From positions 1 to 64,000 of the forward strand of contig NZ_JROO01000028.1 in NCBI RefSeq assembly GCF_000826685.1: a stretch of 64,000 nt of DNA. Direction: 5' to 3'. Positions 20,341 through 29,381 of this stretch are shown here, one piece after another. Position 1 is the stretch's first letter; every line of letters starts with the position of its first letter. Under the pieces are notes generated by a model. It was not told where the DNA came from and ran no database searches. It worked only from the letters and a program-made list of their open reading frames with translations. The DNA is from Streptomonospora alba (GTDB lineage: Bacteria > Actinomycetota > Actinomycetes > Streptosporangiales > Streptosporangiaceae). The position numbers and the translations under genes were made by a program.

Positions 20341-21597
20341 ATGAGCGATACCGAGCGCGAGGTCCGCGCCTGCGCGGAGCGCGCCCAAGACGCCGCAGCC
20401 GGCCTCGCGCCGCTGAGCCGGGCCGCCAAGGACGACGCGCTGCTGGCGATGGCCGACGCCCTGATCGCCGAGGCCGAGTCCGTCGTGTCCGCCAACCGCG
20501 AGGACGTCGAGCGCGCCCGTGCCGCAGGTGAGGCCGAGGCCATGATCGACAGGCTTGCGCTGACCGAGGAGCGCGTAGGGGCCATCGCCGAGGCCGTCCG
20601 CGACATCGCCGACCTGCCCGACCCGGTGGGTGAGGTCGTGCGCGGATCGAGCCTGCCCAACGGGCTGGAGCTGCGCCAGGTGCGGGTACCGCTGGGCGTC
20701 ATCGGGATCATCTACGAGGGCCGCCCCAACGTCACCGCCGACGCCGCCGCCCTGTGCCTGAAGAGCGGCAACGCGGCCCTGCTGCGCGGTTCCTCCTCGG
20801 CCTACTCCTCCAACGCGCGCATCGTCGAGGTGCTGCGCGGCGCGCTGCAGAAGGCCGGGCTGCCCGCCGACGCCGTCCAGCTGGTGCCGGGCAGCGGGCG
20901 CGACTCCGCCCAGGCGCTGATGCGCGCCCGCGGGCTGGTGGACGTCCTCATCCCGCGCGGCGGCGGCTCGCTGATCCAGGCGGTCGTCAGCGAGTCCACC
21001 GTGCCGGTGATCGAGACCGGCGAGGGCAACTGCCACGTCTACGTCGACGAGTCCGCCGAAACCGAGATGGCGCTGGCGATCGCGGTCAACGCCAAGACCC
21101 AGCGCTACTCGACCTGCAACACCGCCGAGACGCTGCTGGTGCACACCGCCGCCGCCGACCGGTTCCTGCCCCGGGTGCTCGCCGCACTGCGCGACCTGGG
21201 TGTGACCGTGCACGGCGACGACCGGGTGCGCGGCTACGACGACGCGGTGGTGCCGGCGGCCGAGTCCGACTGGGCGGCCGAGTACCTCTCGGCCGACCTG
21301 GCGGTGAAGGTGGTCGAGTCCCTGGACGACGCCGTCGCCCACATCCGCCGCTACTCCACCAAGCACACCGAGGCCATCGTCACCGACTCGCAGTCGGCGG
21401 CTCGCCGGTTCGTGTCGCTGGTCGACGCGGCCGCGGTGATGGTCAACGCCTCGACCCGCTTCACCGACGGCGGCGAGTTCGGCTTCGGCGCCGAGATCGG
21501 CATCTCCACCCAGAAGCTGCACGCCCGCGGTCCGATGGGCCTGCCCGAGATGACCTCGACCAAGTACGTGGTCACCGGCGAGGGCCACGTGCGCTGA
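20341..21597 (+). CDS. proA: Glutamate-5-semialdehyde dehydrogenase (gamma-glutamyl phosphate reductase)
   Basis: Second enzyme of proline synthesis, reducing glutamyl-5-phosphate with NADPH. The 418-residue length is typical. Visible signatures are '[29 protein letters not shown]', 'RGGGSLI', and the catalytic Cys259 in '[13 protein letters not shown]'. The frame is open upstream (an in-frame ATG at 20290 has a TATGCT box over it), but ATG 20341 with GGAAG upstream gives the usual N-terminus. Nested hairpins follow the stop. Confidence 0.96.
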   Translation: MSDTEREVRACAERAQDAAAGLAPLSRAAKDDALLAMADALIAEAESVVSANREDVERARAAGEAEAMIDRLALTEERVGAIAEAVRDIADLPDPVGEVVRGSSLPNGLELRQVRVPLGVIGIIYEGRPNVTADAAALCLKSGNAALLRGSSSAYSSNARIVEVLRGALQKAGLPADAVQLVPGSGRDSAQALMRARGLVDVLIPRGGGSLIQAVVSESTVPVIETGEGNCHVYVDESAETEMALAIAVNAKTQRYSTCNTAETLLVHTAAADRFLPRVLAALRDLGVTVHGDDRVRGYDDAVVPAAESDWAAEYLSADLAVKVVESLDDAVAHIRRYSTKHTEAIVTDSQSAARRFVSLVDAAAVMVNASTRFTDGGEFGFGAEIGISTQKLHARGPMGLPEMTSTKYVVTGEGHVR

Positions 21598-21607
21598 GGC
21601 CCGCGCG

Positions 21608-21651
21608 GCCCGGCGCCCCCGCCTGCGGCGCGCAGGCCGGGGCCGCCGGGC
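21608..21651 (+). terminator. Nested hairpin after proA
   Basis: Outer stem GCCCGGCG/CGCCGGGC (21608-21615, 21644-21651) encloses an inner stem GCCTGC/GCAGGC (21621-21626, 21632-21637). It starts 11 bases after the proA stop, with no T-run. Confidence 0.5.
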
Positions 21652-21722
21652 TGCGAGCGAGGCTCTGCCGGCCGCTAGGATGCCCGTGTACACGGCGATC
21701 CGACGGTCAAGGAGCCCCCCCG

Positions 21723-22592
21723 ATGCCCGACGACAGATCTCCGTACAGCGCCGACGGCTCCGGCGGGTTCGACTCCGGAGTGCCCACGGCCGCGCGCGTC
21801 TACGACGTGATGCTGGACGGAAAGGACAACTACGAGGCCGATCGGCAGGTGGCTCACGCCAGCCTGGAGGTCATGCCCGAGCTCAAGCAGATCGCCTTGT
21901 ACAACCGGGAGATGCTGCACCGGGTCGTGCGCCACCTGGCGGCGGAGGAAGGTTCCGCGACACGAAGCGCCGCCGCCGAGGGCGACGGGCGGCGGGGCGT
22001 GGACCAGTTCCTGGACCTGGGCTCGGGACTGCCGACCGCGCGCAACACCCACGAGGTCGCCAAGGAGGCGAACCCGGGAGCCAAGGTCGTCTACGTCGAC
22101 ATCGACCCGCTCGTGTCCGCGCACGGCGAGGCGATCCTGGGCGGGGACCCCGACACTGCGGTGGTCACCGGCGACGTCCGCGAGCCCGCCGAGATACTGG
22201 CCCACCCCGGTGTCCGCGCATTGATCGACTTCGACCGGCCGGTCTGCGTGATGCTCTGCGGCATCCTCCACCACCTGCTCGACGAGGAGGACCCCAAGGG
22301 GATCGTGACCGCGCTGGCCGACGCCGTGGCACCCGGCTCCTACTTCTTCATAACCAACTTCACCCGGCTGGGCGACGCTCCCGAGAGCGCCGAGCTGGAG
22401 CGGGTGCTGCTCAGCCAGCTGGGCACCGGGCGGGTGCGCACCTCCGCGGAGCTGGAGGAGTTCTTCGAGGGCCTGGACCTGCTGCCGCCAGGGCTCGTGC
22501 CGCTGCCGCTGTGGAGGCCCGAGGGCGTCGTACGCGACAGCACGTCGGTGGCTGCCCGGTTCATGACCGGCGGAGTCGCCCGGAAGCCCTGA
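21723..22592 (+). CDS. DUF574 family SAM-dependent methyltransferase
   Basis: 289-residue protein of the actinobacterial DUF574 (PF04672) group. The family opening 'TAARVYDVMLDGKDNYEADR' is followed by the SAM-binding block 'FLDLGSGLPTARNTHEVA' (motif I) and 'VVYVDIDPLVSAHGEAIL'. These genes occur in many copies in actinomycetes, often next to XRE/DUF397 regulators, with no established substrate. ATG 21723 is chosen because the family begins shortly after it. It converges on the M48 protease gene. Confidence 0.9.
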   Translation: MPDDRSPYSADGSGGFDSGVPTAARVYDVMLDGKDNYEADRQVAHASLEVMPELKQIALYNREMLHRVVRHLAAEEGSATRSAAAEGDGRRGVDQFLDLGSGLPTARNTHEVAKEANPGAKVVYVDIDPLVSAHGEAILGGDPDTAVVTGDVREPAEILAHPGVRALIDFDRPVCVMLCGILHHLLDEEDPKGIVTALADAVAPGSYFFITNFTRLGDAPESAELERVLLSQLGTGRVRTSAELEEFFEGLDLLPPGLVPLPLWRPEGVVRDSTSVAARFMTGGVARKP

Positions 22593-22686
22593 CACCCGCC
22601 GATCGACCGTGCAGCCACCGTCGTTGCACGCCCACGCCCTGCGGTGGTCGCACGACCTCCGCAGCGCCGGCCCGGTCGGGGCCGAC

Positions 22687-23751
22687 CTAGGAGGCCGACC
22701 CCCCGTTGTTGTTGTCGTTGTCGCGCCGACCGGCGCCCTTCCAGCGTTCGGCGACGGAGTCGAAGATGCGTCCGCCGGTGTTGGCCGCGCTGCCGGCGAC
22801 GTCGCGCAGCGTGCCCATCAGCGGGTCCTCCGAACGCTCCCACGCCTGGCGGTAGGAGTCGGCGGCGTTGCGCGCCTCGGCGCCCACCGAGGCGTCCCGG
22901 TCGGTGTCGCGGCGCGGGTAGTCGCCGTCGAGGATGCGCTGGTAGGAACCGTCGTCGATCCACCGGCTGAGCTCGGCCATGCGGATCACCGCGAACGGGT
23001 GGGTCTGGCCCATGAGGCTGAGCAGCTTGATCAGGCTGTCGCGGGCGTCGCCGCCGCTCTCGTAGTCGCGGGCCTGCTCCATGAAGGAGTCGGGGTTCAT
23101 CTCGGCCAGCCGCGAGCCGCCCGCCAGCTTCATCAGCGCGCGCTTGGCCGCGTCGGGGTCCTGCGCCGCCAGAAGGCCGGCGCGGTCGCACGACAGCTCG
23201 GACTTGCGGTACCACTCCTCCAATGCGGTGACGATCGCGCGGATGCCGATGTAGCCCAGGGGGATCCACGCGACGCGGGCGGCCAGCCGTATCAGCGCGA
23301 GCAGCATGGTGCGGTAGACGGCGTGGCCGGAGAGGATGTGGCCGACCTCGTGGCCGACGACGAACCGCTGCTCTTCGGGGTCGAGCAGGTCGAACAGCCC
23401 GGTGGTCATGACCATGAACGGCTTGCTGCTGCCGATGGCCATGGCGTTGGGTCGGGGGTTCATCTGGATGTAGAGCTCGGGGACGTCGTCGAGGTCGAGG
23501 ATGTAGGCGGCGTCGCGGACGTAGTTGTGCACCTCGGGGAACTGCTGTTCGTTCACCCGGACGGCGCTGGAGAGGAACATCAGGCGCAGGGCGCGTTCGT
23601 TGAACAGCCCGGACAGGCGCTTGAAGACCTCGTCGAAGCCCCGCAGGGACCGCAGCGCGACCAGCGCGCCGCGATCGGCCGGGTGCTCGTATGCTCGGGA
23701 GCTTATGTTTTCGAGTCGTACGCGTGCGCGGTCTGGAGCGTTGGTGGCCAT
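22687..23751 (-). CDS. M48 family metalloprotease
   Basis: 354-residue zinc protease of the HtpX/Ste24 clan. The zinc-binding HEVGH is at residues 134-138 and the third ligand lies in 'KSELSCDRAGL'. Two hydrophobic segments between them (about 147-180) suggest membrane association, consistent with quality control of membrane proteins. The C-terminal ~60 residues are low-complexity, ending DNDNNNGGSAS. It is convergent with the methyltransferase gene and divergent from nadD. Confidence 0.9.
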   Translation of the reverse strand: MATNAPDRARVRLENISSRAYEHPADRGALVALRSLRGFDEVFKRLSGLFNERALRLMFLSSAVRVNEQQFPEVHNYVRDAAYILDLDDVPELYIQMNPRPNAMAIGSSKPFMVMTTGLFDLLDPEEQRFVVGHEVGHILSGHAVYRTMLLALIRLAARVAWIPLGYIGIRAIVTALEEWYRKSELSCDRAGLLAAQDPDAAKRALMKLAGGSRLAEMNPDSFMEQARDYESGGDARDSLIKLLSLMGQTHPFAVIRMAELSRWIDDGSYQRILDGDYPRRDTDRDASVGAEARNAADSYRQAWERSEDPLMGTLRDVAGSAANTGGRIFDSVAERWKGAGRRDNDNNNGGSAS

Positions 23752-23958
23752 GTCGGCATGCTATGCCTCGCGGGTGCGCGATGCCACGATTCCGCGGATC
23801 GAGATATGACGCGATTTTCGGCGGCTCCGGGGCAGTGGTTCCGGGGAGGCCGGTGCCGGTCGGTTAATCTCGGGATAGACCGGATGAAAATGGGAATCCG
23901 GCGCCGTGAAGCTCCGGTTTGACGGTGGTCGGGCGACACGCAGGAAACGGAGCCGTAC

Positions 23959-24612
23959 GTGCGCAACGAGCCGGCGGGGGGCCTCTCCAGCGCAGAGCAG
24001 CGACGCAGGAACCCGCGCCGTGTGGGGATCATGGGCGGTACCTTCGATCCCATCCACCACGGGCACCTCGTGGCGGCCAGTGAGGTCGCCCACCTGTTCC
24101 ACCTCGACGAGGTGGTCTTCGTGCCCGCGGGGCGGCCGTACCAGAAGGACCTCACCCAGGTGACCTCGGCCGAGGACCGGTACCTGATGACCGTCATCGC
24201 CACCGCCGAGAACCCCCAGTTCAGCGTGAGCCGGATGGAGATCGACCGCGACGGCCCCACCTATACGATCGACACACTGCGCGAGATGCGCCAGATCTAC
24301 GGCGCCGAGGTGGAGCAGTTCTTCATCACCGGCGCCGATGCGCTGGGCGCTATCCTGAGCTGGCAGAACGTCGACGAACTCTTCGAACTCGCGCATTTCG
24401 TAGGCTGTAACCGCCCCGGACACCGGCTCACCGACCCCGGGCTGCCCGATGGGAAGGTCAGCCTCGTGGAGGTCCCCGCACTGGCGATCTCCTCCTCGGA
24501 GTGCCGGGAGCGCGTCCGCAAGGGCGATCCCATCTGGTACCTGGTACCCGACGGCATCGTCCGCTACATCAACAAGACCGGGCTCTACCTCGACGACCCG
24601 ACTGCGGGGTAG
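23959..24612 (+). CDS. nadD: Nicotinate-nucleotide adenylyltransferase
   Basis: Forms deamido-NAD from nicotinate mononucleotide and ATP. The nucleotidyltransferase signature [12 protein letters not shown] begins near residue 26, and the C-terminal [10 protein letters not shown] motif (ISSTxIR type) is present. The GTG start adds ~22 residues before the fold. It begins the nadD-rsfS-phosphatase run, syntenic with Rv2421c-Rv2419c of Mycobacterium tuberculosis. Confidence 0.95.
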   Translation: MRNEPAGGLSSAEQRRRNPRRVGIMGGTFDPIHHGHLVAASEVAHLFHLDEVVFVPAGRPYQKDLTQVTSAEDRYLMTVIATAENPQFSVSRMEIDRDGPTYTIDTLREMRQIYGAEVEQFFITGADALGAILSWQNVDELFELAHFVGCNRPGHRLTDPGLPDGKVSLVEVPALAISSSECRERVRKGDPIWYLVPDGIVRYINKTGLYLDDPTAG

Positions 24613-24639
24613 TCGCCTGAGGGAGGCAGCTGCTACATC

Positions 24640-25065
24640 GTGTCCGCTACCGACCGGGCCGTGGGGCTCGTAAACATCGCCGCTGAAGCGGCCGCCGACA
24701 AGCTCGCGCAGGAGGTCGTCGCCTACGACGTCAGCGATCAGCTGGTGATCACCGACGCCTTCGTGCTGTGCTCGGCGCCCAACGACCGCCAGGTGCGCTC
24801 CATCGTGGACGAGGTCGAAGACCGCCTGCGCGACCGGGGCGGCGTCAAGCCGGTTCGGCGCGAGGGCGAGCGCGACGGTCGCTGGGTGCTGCTGGACTAC
24901 GCCGAGATCGTCGTGCACATCCAGCACGAGGAGGAACGCGGGCAGTACGGCCTGGAACGGCTGTGGAAGGACTGCCCCCGGATCACGCTGCCCGAGGGCG
25001 CCCGCGGCCGCGATCGCGGGAGCGAGGAGACCGACGGAAGCGCCGAGGGAACCGAGACCGCGTGA
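24640..25065 (+). CDS. rsfS: Ribosome silencing factor RsfS
   Basis: 141-residue protein that binds L14 and blocks subunit joining in nutrient-poor conditions. Family signatures 'DVSDQLVITDAFVLCSAPNDRQV', 'EGERDGRWVLLDYAEIVVHIQHEEER' and 'YGLERLWKDCP' are all present. The GTG start is 27 bases after nadD. The last ~20 residues are an acidic/Thr tail. Confidence 0.95.
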   Translation: MSATDRAVGLVNIAAEAAADKLAQEVVAYDVSDQLVITDAFVLCSAPNDRQVRSIVDEVEDRLRDRGGVKPVRREGERDGRWVLLDYAEIVVHIQHEEERGQYGLERLWKDCPRITLPEGARGRDRGSEETDGSAEGTETA

Positions 25066-25123
25066 GTACTCCGTCGAGCGGCGCCTGTGCGCACATCCGT
25101 CCCAGCGGTTCGAAAGGGCGCCC

Positions 25124-25750
25124 GTGACCGCCTCCAAACGCGTCGTCTGCTGGCGCCACGGCCAGACCGCGTGGAACGCCGAGAAGCGGTTCCAGGGCCA
25201 GACCGACATCCCCCTCAACGAGCAGGGCCTGGCCCAGGCCCGGCGCGCGGCCGGCCTGCTGGCGCGGATGCGCCCCGACGCCGTCGTCTCCTCGGACCTG
25301 CGCCGGGCCGCCGTGACCGCCCAGACCCTGGGCGAGGAGACGGGCCTGGAGGTCACCCTGGACAAGGGGCTGCGTGAGCGCTTCGGCGGCCAGTGGGAAG
25401 GGCTGACCACCGCGGAGATCCGCGAAGGATGGCCCGAGGAGAACGCGCGCCTGGAGCCGCCCGGCGGCGAGGACATCGACGCCGTGGGGGAGCGGGTGTG
25501 CGACGCGGTCGAGCGTGCCCTGGCCCTGGTGCCCGAGGACGGGCTGCTGGTGGCGGTGGGCCACGGCGCCGCCCTGCGCGCCGGAATCAACCGCATGCTG
25601 GACCTGCCTGCCGACCGGCGCCAGGTGCTGGGACCGCTGGGCAACTGCTCCTGGTCCCTACTGGGTCCGCTGCGCAACGGCGGCTGGCGGCTGCTGGAGC
25701 ACAACGCCGCCAGCCTGCCGGAGAAGCGCACACTCAGCGACGACCGCTGA
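25124..25750 (+). CDS. Histidine phosphatase family protein (GpgP-like)
   Basis: 208-residue phosphoglycerate-mutase-like phosphatase. The phospho-histidine motif RHGQT (His12) and the second histidine in 'VGHGAALRAGINRML' are intact. In M. tuberculosis the gene in this position (Rv2419c) is glucosyl-3-phosphoglycerate phosphatase, acting in methylglucose lipopolysaccharide synthesis. The same role is possible here by synteny, but no other gene of that pathway is in the window. Confidence 0.85.
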   Translation: MTASKRVVCWRHGQTAWNAEKRFQGQTDIPLNEQGLAQARRAAGLLARMRPDAVVSSDLRRAAVTAQTLGEETGLEVTLDKGLRERFGGQWEGLTTAEIREGWPEENARLEPPGGEDIDAVGERVCDAVERALALVPEDGLLVAVGHGAALRAGINRMLDLPADRRQVLGPLGNCSWSLLGPLRNGGWRLLEHNAASLPEKRTLSDDR

Positions 25751-25767
25751 GCCCGGCGCCCTCCCGT

Positions 25768-25797
25768 TTCGACGAGGGCGCCGGATTCCGTTAGAGT
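25768..25797 (+). promoter_or_regulatory. Candidate promoter of tRNA-Ala copy 1
   Basis: TTCGAC (25768-25773), an 18-base spacer and TAGAGT (25792-25797) form a plausible housekeeping promoter, with transcription predicted about 30 bases before the tRNA 5' end. Confidence 0.45.
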
Positions 25798-25833
25798 CGG
25801 TACCGCCGCCGCGGACACCGGGGCGGCGGACCA

Positions 25834-25906
25834 GGGGCTATGGCGCAGCTGGTAGCGCGCCTCCATGGCATGGAGGAGGTCTGGGGTTCGAATCCCCATA
25901 GCTCCA
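25834..25906 (+). tRNA. tRNA-Ala(GGC), copy 1
   Basis: 73 bases folding into a standard cloverleaf: acceptor GGGGCTA/TAGCTCC with one G-T pair, D-arm GCGC/GCGC, anticodon loop ATGGCAT with anticodon GGC, and T-arm TGGGG/CCCCA with loop TTCGAAT. The discriminator is A and no CCA is encoded. The sequence is identical to the copies at 27521 and 31658. Confidence 0.97.
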
Positions 25907-25913
25907 CCTGATC

Positions 25914-25948
25914 GAAGGCGTGTCCTGCTGACCGCAGGGCACGCCTTC
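25914..25948 (+). terminator. Terminator after tRNA-Ala copy 1
   Basis: Stem GAAGGCGTG/CACGCCTTC (25914-25922, 25940-25948) with an inner CCTGC/GCAGG pairing, then GTCGTTTCC. It starts 8 bases after the tRNA. Confidence 0.8.
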
Positions 25949-26103
25949 GTCGTTTCCTCCGCGGCCGCCCACCGAGCCCGCAGACGGTCGCAGGGTGATC
26001 CCGCTCGCGCGTTCGGGTGCTCGCGGGGCCGCCTTCTCGGTCGCTTCCGGGGGGCGCCGGCGCGCCCCTCGGGGCTGCGCCGACGCCTTCGCCCGCGAAC
26101 CTG

Positions 26104-27063
26104 TCAGTCGAAGTTGTGGGCGATGACGGTCTCCACCAGGTCGGGCCCGGGGAAGTCGGCCATCACGACCCCGGTCCGTTGCACGTTCCCGGCGGCCAGA
26201 TAGTCGAGCGCCCGCGAGTTCATGCCTTCGACCCCGAGCGCGCCGTAGGCGATCGAGGAGGGCAGCGCGCCGCCGGAGGCGCTGAGGTGGTTGACGTAGA
26301 GAACGCCGCTGTCGCCGGCGTCGGCGCGTTCGAAGTGGGCGCGGGCGGCGTCCCACTTCTGGGGCACGTGGAAGAGCGTCGGCAGGTCGTAGTCGTCCTG
26401 CACGTCCATCCGCGCGCCGTTCCAGCGCGGACCGTAGGCGCCGCCGGAGCCGAAGTCCTGGAGGACGACGATGCGGCCCCGCACCTCGCCCAGAGTCGGG
26501 ATGGCCCCGTCGCCGGCGGACGGCCGCCACAAGTGCTGCCGGAGCCGGGCGCTGGTCTCCGGGTTCTCATCGATGTACCAGTCCAGGGTCTCCTCGTAGC
26601 TGCGGGTGTTCTCCTCGGCGGTGTGCTCCTGCTTCAACCGCATCAGCACCGTCTCGCCGGGATGCGCGCGCAGGAAGTCGGTGGCGGCCACGACGACGTC
26701 GGTGAAGTTCGCGTTCAGGAACTCGGACCCGTGGTGGATCGGGAACACGTCGCGGTGGTGGCGGGTGCGGATGTCCAGGGCCCGCACACCGGCGTCGAGC
26801 TGTTCATGCAGCGGGCTCTGCTGGGTCTGCGAGACGGGCGAGGCGTCGTAGGCCATTGTGTCGTGCGTGCCCGGGACCGACAGGTCGGCCAGGCTGGTGC
26901 CGTCCGGAAGCCGGCTCATCCAGTCGGGGTCGGATGTCAGGTGCAGATCTCCGCTGTGGCGGGTGTCGGCGAGGGCGGGGGAAGCGGGCAGCCCCACCGC
27001 CAGCACGGCCGCCAGGGCGGCCAGGACGGCGAGGGCGCGAGTGTGCCGAGACACGGGGGGCAT
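26104..27063 (-). CDS. Secreted PI-PLC-like phosphodiesterase
   Basis: 319-residue exported protein of the phosphatidylinositol-specific phospholipase C superfamily. It has a signal peptide of ~32 residues (hydrophobic core, cleavage likely after ASPALA). The catalytic pair is seen as His67 in 'SVPGTHDTM' and a histidine of 'FPIHHGSEF' (110/111), with 'LDIRTR' between them as in bacterial PI-PLCs. Such enzymes cleave phosphatidylinositol or GPI lipids to cyclic inositol phosphate. It sits alone between two tRNA-Ala genes. Confidence 0.88.
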   Translation of the reverse strand: MPPVSRHTRALAVLAALAAVLAVGLPASPALADTRHSGDLHLTSDPDWMSRLPDGTSLADLSVPGTHDTMAYDASPVSQTQQSPLHEQLDAGVRALDIRTRHHRDVFPIHHGSEFLNANFTDVVVAATDFLRAHPGETVLMRLKQEHTAEENTRSYEETLDWYIDENPETSARLRQHLWRPSAGDGAIPTLGEVRGRIVVLQDFGSGGAYGPRWNGARMDVQDDYDLPTLFHVPQKWDAARAHFERADAGDSGVLYVNHLSASGGALPSSIAYGALGVEGMNSRALDYLAAGNVQRTGVVMADFPGPDLVETVIAHNFD

Positions 27064-27113
27064 CGGGGGGATCCTCCGGGGCGGGAGAGGGGACGGGGGA
27101 GGCGCGCCGCGCG

Positions 27114-27145
27114 GGCGCGCAGGCGCGCAGGCGCGCAGGCGCGCG
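27114..27145. repeat. Four 8-bp tandem repeats (GGCGCGCA)
   Basis: Three exact GGCGCGCA units and a fourth ending in G, located 50-80 bases upstream of the PI-PLC start. Simple repeats of this kind can vary in number by slippage. Confidence 0.8.
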
Positions 27146-27283
27146 AGAGCGCGACAAGGATGCCACGGCCGCCTGTACGGCGGCCAAGAGCCCCGGTGAG
27201 GCGCCCGGTCGCTTGATGCCGCGGCCCCGGCAGCCGGACTCGCCCGGTCGGCCGCGGCGATCTGGCATCACTGGCCTTTCCCC

Positions 27284-27346
27284 CGTTGATCTTGTACCTA
27301 CGGTCACATGTGATCGCTCACAATGACCGTAAGTACAAGATCAACG
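27284..27346. repeat. Long palindromic element containing a LacI-type half-symmetric site
   Basis: Two 23-base arms (27284-27306 and 27324-27346) are reverse complements with one mismatch. Each contains GTTGATC and TACAAG-type sequence that is strikingly AT-rich for this chromosome. The 17-base centre holds TGTGATCGCTCACA (27309-27322), one base different from the symmetric LacI-family operator TGTGAGCGCTCACA. It lies in the 457-bp gap (27064-27520) between the PI-PLC gene and tRNA copy 2. Confidence 0.85.
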
Positions 27347-27480
27347 CTGATGTGGCCGGTGCCGTGCTCGGGGCGCTCGTCGGCGACCGCGTGGACGTTG
27401 CGTTCGCGCAGCATCGGATAGCGCTCGGCGACGCGACCGGGGTGCCCGAGGCCACCCTCGCGCAGCCTCCCCGCAGCGGA
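27347..27480 (-). pseudogene. Coding-like remnant cut off by the palindromic element
   Basis: Read on the minus strand, this stretch has strong third-position GC and protein-like composition ('RVAERYPMLRERNVHAVADERPEHG', quoted in part only as family is unknown). It runs directly into the palindrome, where composition changes abruptly. There is no credible start codon on the far side, where the tRNA-Ala gene begins. I read it as a fragment of a lost gene; the family is not recognised. Confidence 0.35.
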
Positions 27481-27520
27481 CCGAACAGCCCTCCGCAGGT
27501 GGTATAAAAGGTGGAGACGC

Positions 27521-27593
27521 GGGGCTATGGCGCAGCTGGTAGCGCGCCTCCATGGCATGGAGGAGGTCTGGGGTTCGAATCCCCATAGCTCCA
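27521..27593 (+). tRNA. tRNA-Ala(GGC), copy 2
   Basis: Identical over all 73 bases to copies 1 and 3 (anticodon GGC, no encoded CCA). A TATAAA box at 27503-27508 lies 12 bases upstream of the 5' end; no good -35 is visible. Flanking sequence differs from the other copies apart from the following CCGAA shared with copy 3. Confidence 0.97.
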
Positions 27594-27622
27594 CCGAAGC
27601 AGTCATAACGCGAACCGCGCGC

Positions 27623-27661
27623 AAGCGAGGCCGCATCCGCCCGGCGGATGCGGCCTCGCTT
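27623..27661 (+). terminator. Terminator after tRNA-Ala copy 2
   Basis: A 17-bp perfect stem (27623-27639 with 27645-27661) and 5-base loop, 29 bases after the tRNA. Very stable. Confidence 0.85.
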
Positions 27662-27753
27662 CGTATGCGCCGGGGCCGATCCGGCCGGAGACCGCGCAAC
27701 GCCGTCATCGACGGTGATGCGGACCGGGTGCGCCGACGACCGTGTCCGATACG

Positions 27754-27791
27754 CGACACGGGACCCCCGCCCAGCAGGTGGTCCCGTGTCG
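27754..27791. terminator. Second hairpin between tRNA copy 2 and the MFS gene
   Basis: A 12-bp stem CGACACGGGACC/GGTCCCGTGTCG (27754-27765, 27780-27791) with a 14-base loop; T-rich bases (TTGT) follow on the plus strand. It may stop transcription from either side of this convergent region. Confidence 0.55.
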
Positions 27792-27809
27792 TTGTACCGG
27801 GCCGTGGGC

Positions 27810-27838
27810 GGTGGAGCGGAGCCGGCCTCCGCTCCACC
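27810..27838 (-). terminator. Terminator after the MFS exporter gene
   Basis: A 12-bp perfect stem GGTGGAGCGGAG/CTCCGCTCCACC (27810-27821, 27827-27838) with a 5-base loop, 13 bases downstream of the minus-strand stop codon. Confidence 0.7.
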
Positions 27839-27851
27839 GATCGGATCGCGG

Positions 27852-29381
27852 TCAGGCGCGCTCACCCTGCACCGGCTGCGCCTGTGCGGCCGGTGTATCG
27901 ACATCCCCCTCGGCGACGGACTCGGCCGGCGTCCCCGGGTCGGCGTCGTCCGCCGCGGCCTTGCGGCGGACGAACAGCGACGTGATCACCGCCAGGACGC
28001 CGATGCACCCGGCGACCATGAAAGCGGTGCGCAGGCCGGCGGCGTCGGGCGGGCCCGCGGTCGCGCTGCCGAGCGCGGCGACCGTCACGAAGACCGCGGT
28101 GCCGAACGCGCCCGCGACCTGCTGCAGCGTGGTCAGGATCGCGCTGCCGTGGGAGTAGAGGTGGTCGGGCAGCGAGCCCAGCGACTCCGTCATCAGCGGC
28201 GTCATCATCAGCCCGAGCCCGGTCATGAGCACGACGTGGATGGCGATCACCGCGGCCAGGGGCGAGTCCGCCCCCAACGCGGTGAACAGCCACAGGGACG
28301 CCGCCATGGCGAGTGCACCGGGGATCACCAGGGGCCGGGCGCCGAAGCGGTCGAACAGCGCGCCGACCGGACGGCCGAGCAGTCCCAGGACCAGCCCTCC
28401 GGGCAGTACAGCCAGACCGCTGACGAACGTGCCGGTGTTCATGACGGTCTGCAGGTACAGCGGCAGCAGGATCGACGCGACGCCCAGCAGGCACATGAAC
28501 AGCAGGGCGGCCAGGATCAGGGCGACCACGAAGGTCCGGTGGGTGAACGGGCGCAGGTCCAGCAGCGCCCGATCCTCGCGCTGGAGCCGGAGTTGGCGCG
28601 CGACGAAGACGGCCAGTGCGGCGGCTCCGACCGCGACCGCCAGCCAGGGCGGCACCGGATGCCCTCCGCCGCCGGACTCGCCGATGGAGGCCAGGCCGTA
28701 GAGCAGGCCGCCGAAGCCGACCGCGGACAGCAGCACGGAGAGCACGTCCAGCGGTACCGACCTGGTGCGGCTGTCCAGGCGCAGCCAGACCGCACCGATG
28801 ACCAGCGCGGCCACCGCCAGCGGGAGCACGAGCAGGAACATCCAGCGCCACCCCAGCCCGGCCAGTACCGCACCGCCGATGGTCGGTCCGATCGCGGGGG
28901 CCACGGCGATGACGATGGTGATCGTGCCCATCGTCGCGCCGCGGCGGCGGGGCGGCACGAGCCGCATCACCGAGGTCATCAGCAGCGGCACCATCACGGC
29001 GGTGCCGGACGCTTGGACGATGCGTCCGACCAGCAGCGTCCCGAACCCGGGGGCGATCGCGCTGAGCAGAGTGCCCAGGGTGAACATGCTCAGCGAGGCC
29101 AGGAAGACCTGGCGGGGAGTGAACCGTTCGAGCAGGAATCCGGTCGTGGGGATGACTACGGCCATGGTGAGCAGGAATCCGCTGGTCAGCCACTGCACCG
29201 TCGTAGTGGAGACGTCGAGCGCGACGGTAAGGTCCCGCAGCGCTACGCTCAGGATCGTCTCGTTGAGGATCATCACGAAGGCCGAGACGACGAGCACGGC
29301 GATCATCAGGCCGGGGCGCGCCTGCGGAGCCGCCCCGTCCGGCGGCACTTCGGCGTCCGCGGTGGGCGCGGTTTCGGTCAT
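27852..29381 (-). CDS. DHA2 family MFS drug exporter (14 TM)
   Basis: 509-residue proton-driven exporter of the EmrB/QacA group, with about 14 hydrophobic helices. Visible motifs are the DHA2-type 'LNETILSVAL' in TM1, 'RIVQASGTAVMVPLL' (motif B region), and 'GWRWMFLLVLPLAV' (motif C neighbourhood). ATG 29381 with CGAGG at 7 bases is chosen over ATG 29387. No TetR or MarR regulator gene adjoins it, unusual for this class, but an operator-like palindrome lies about 410 bases upstream. Confidence 0.92.
   Translation of the reverse strand: MTETAPTADAEVPPDGAAPQARPGLMIAVLVVSAFVMILNETILSVALRDLTVALDVSTTTVQWLTSGFLLTMAVVIPTTGFLLERFTPRQVFLASLSMFTLGTLLSAIAPGFGTLLVGRIVQASGTAVMVPLLMTSVMRLVPPRRRGATMGTITIVIAVAPAIGPTIGGAVLAGLGWRWMFLLVLPLAVAALVIGAVWLRLDSRTRSVPLDVLSVLLSAVGFGGLLYGLASIGESGGGGHPVPPWLAVAVGAAALAVFVARQLRLQREDRALLDLRPFTHRTFVVALILAALLFMCLLGVASILLPLYLQTVMNTGTFVSGLAVLPGGLVLGLLGRPVGALFDRFGARPLVIPGALAMAASLWLFTALGADSPLAAVIAIHVVLMTGLGLMMTPLMTESLGSLPDHLYSHGSAILTTLQQVAGAFGTAVFVTVAALGSATAGPPDAAGLRTAFMVAGCIGVLAVITSLFVRRKAAADDADPGTPAESVAEGDVDTPAAQAQPVQGERA

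Noticed and set aside
27114-27145. CRISPR-like short repeats
   Set aside because: Units are 8 bases, contiguous and without spacers: a simple tandem repeat.
27300-27507. Plus-strand 73-codon frame starting within the palindrome
   Set aside because: It begins inside the palindrome, has no ribosome-binding site and poor codon character; the minus strand looks more coding-like.
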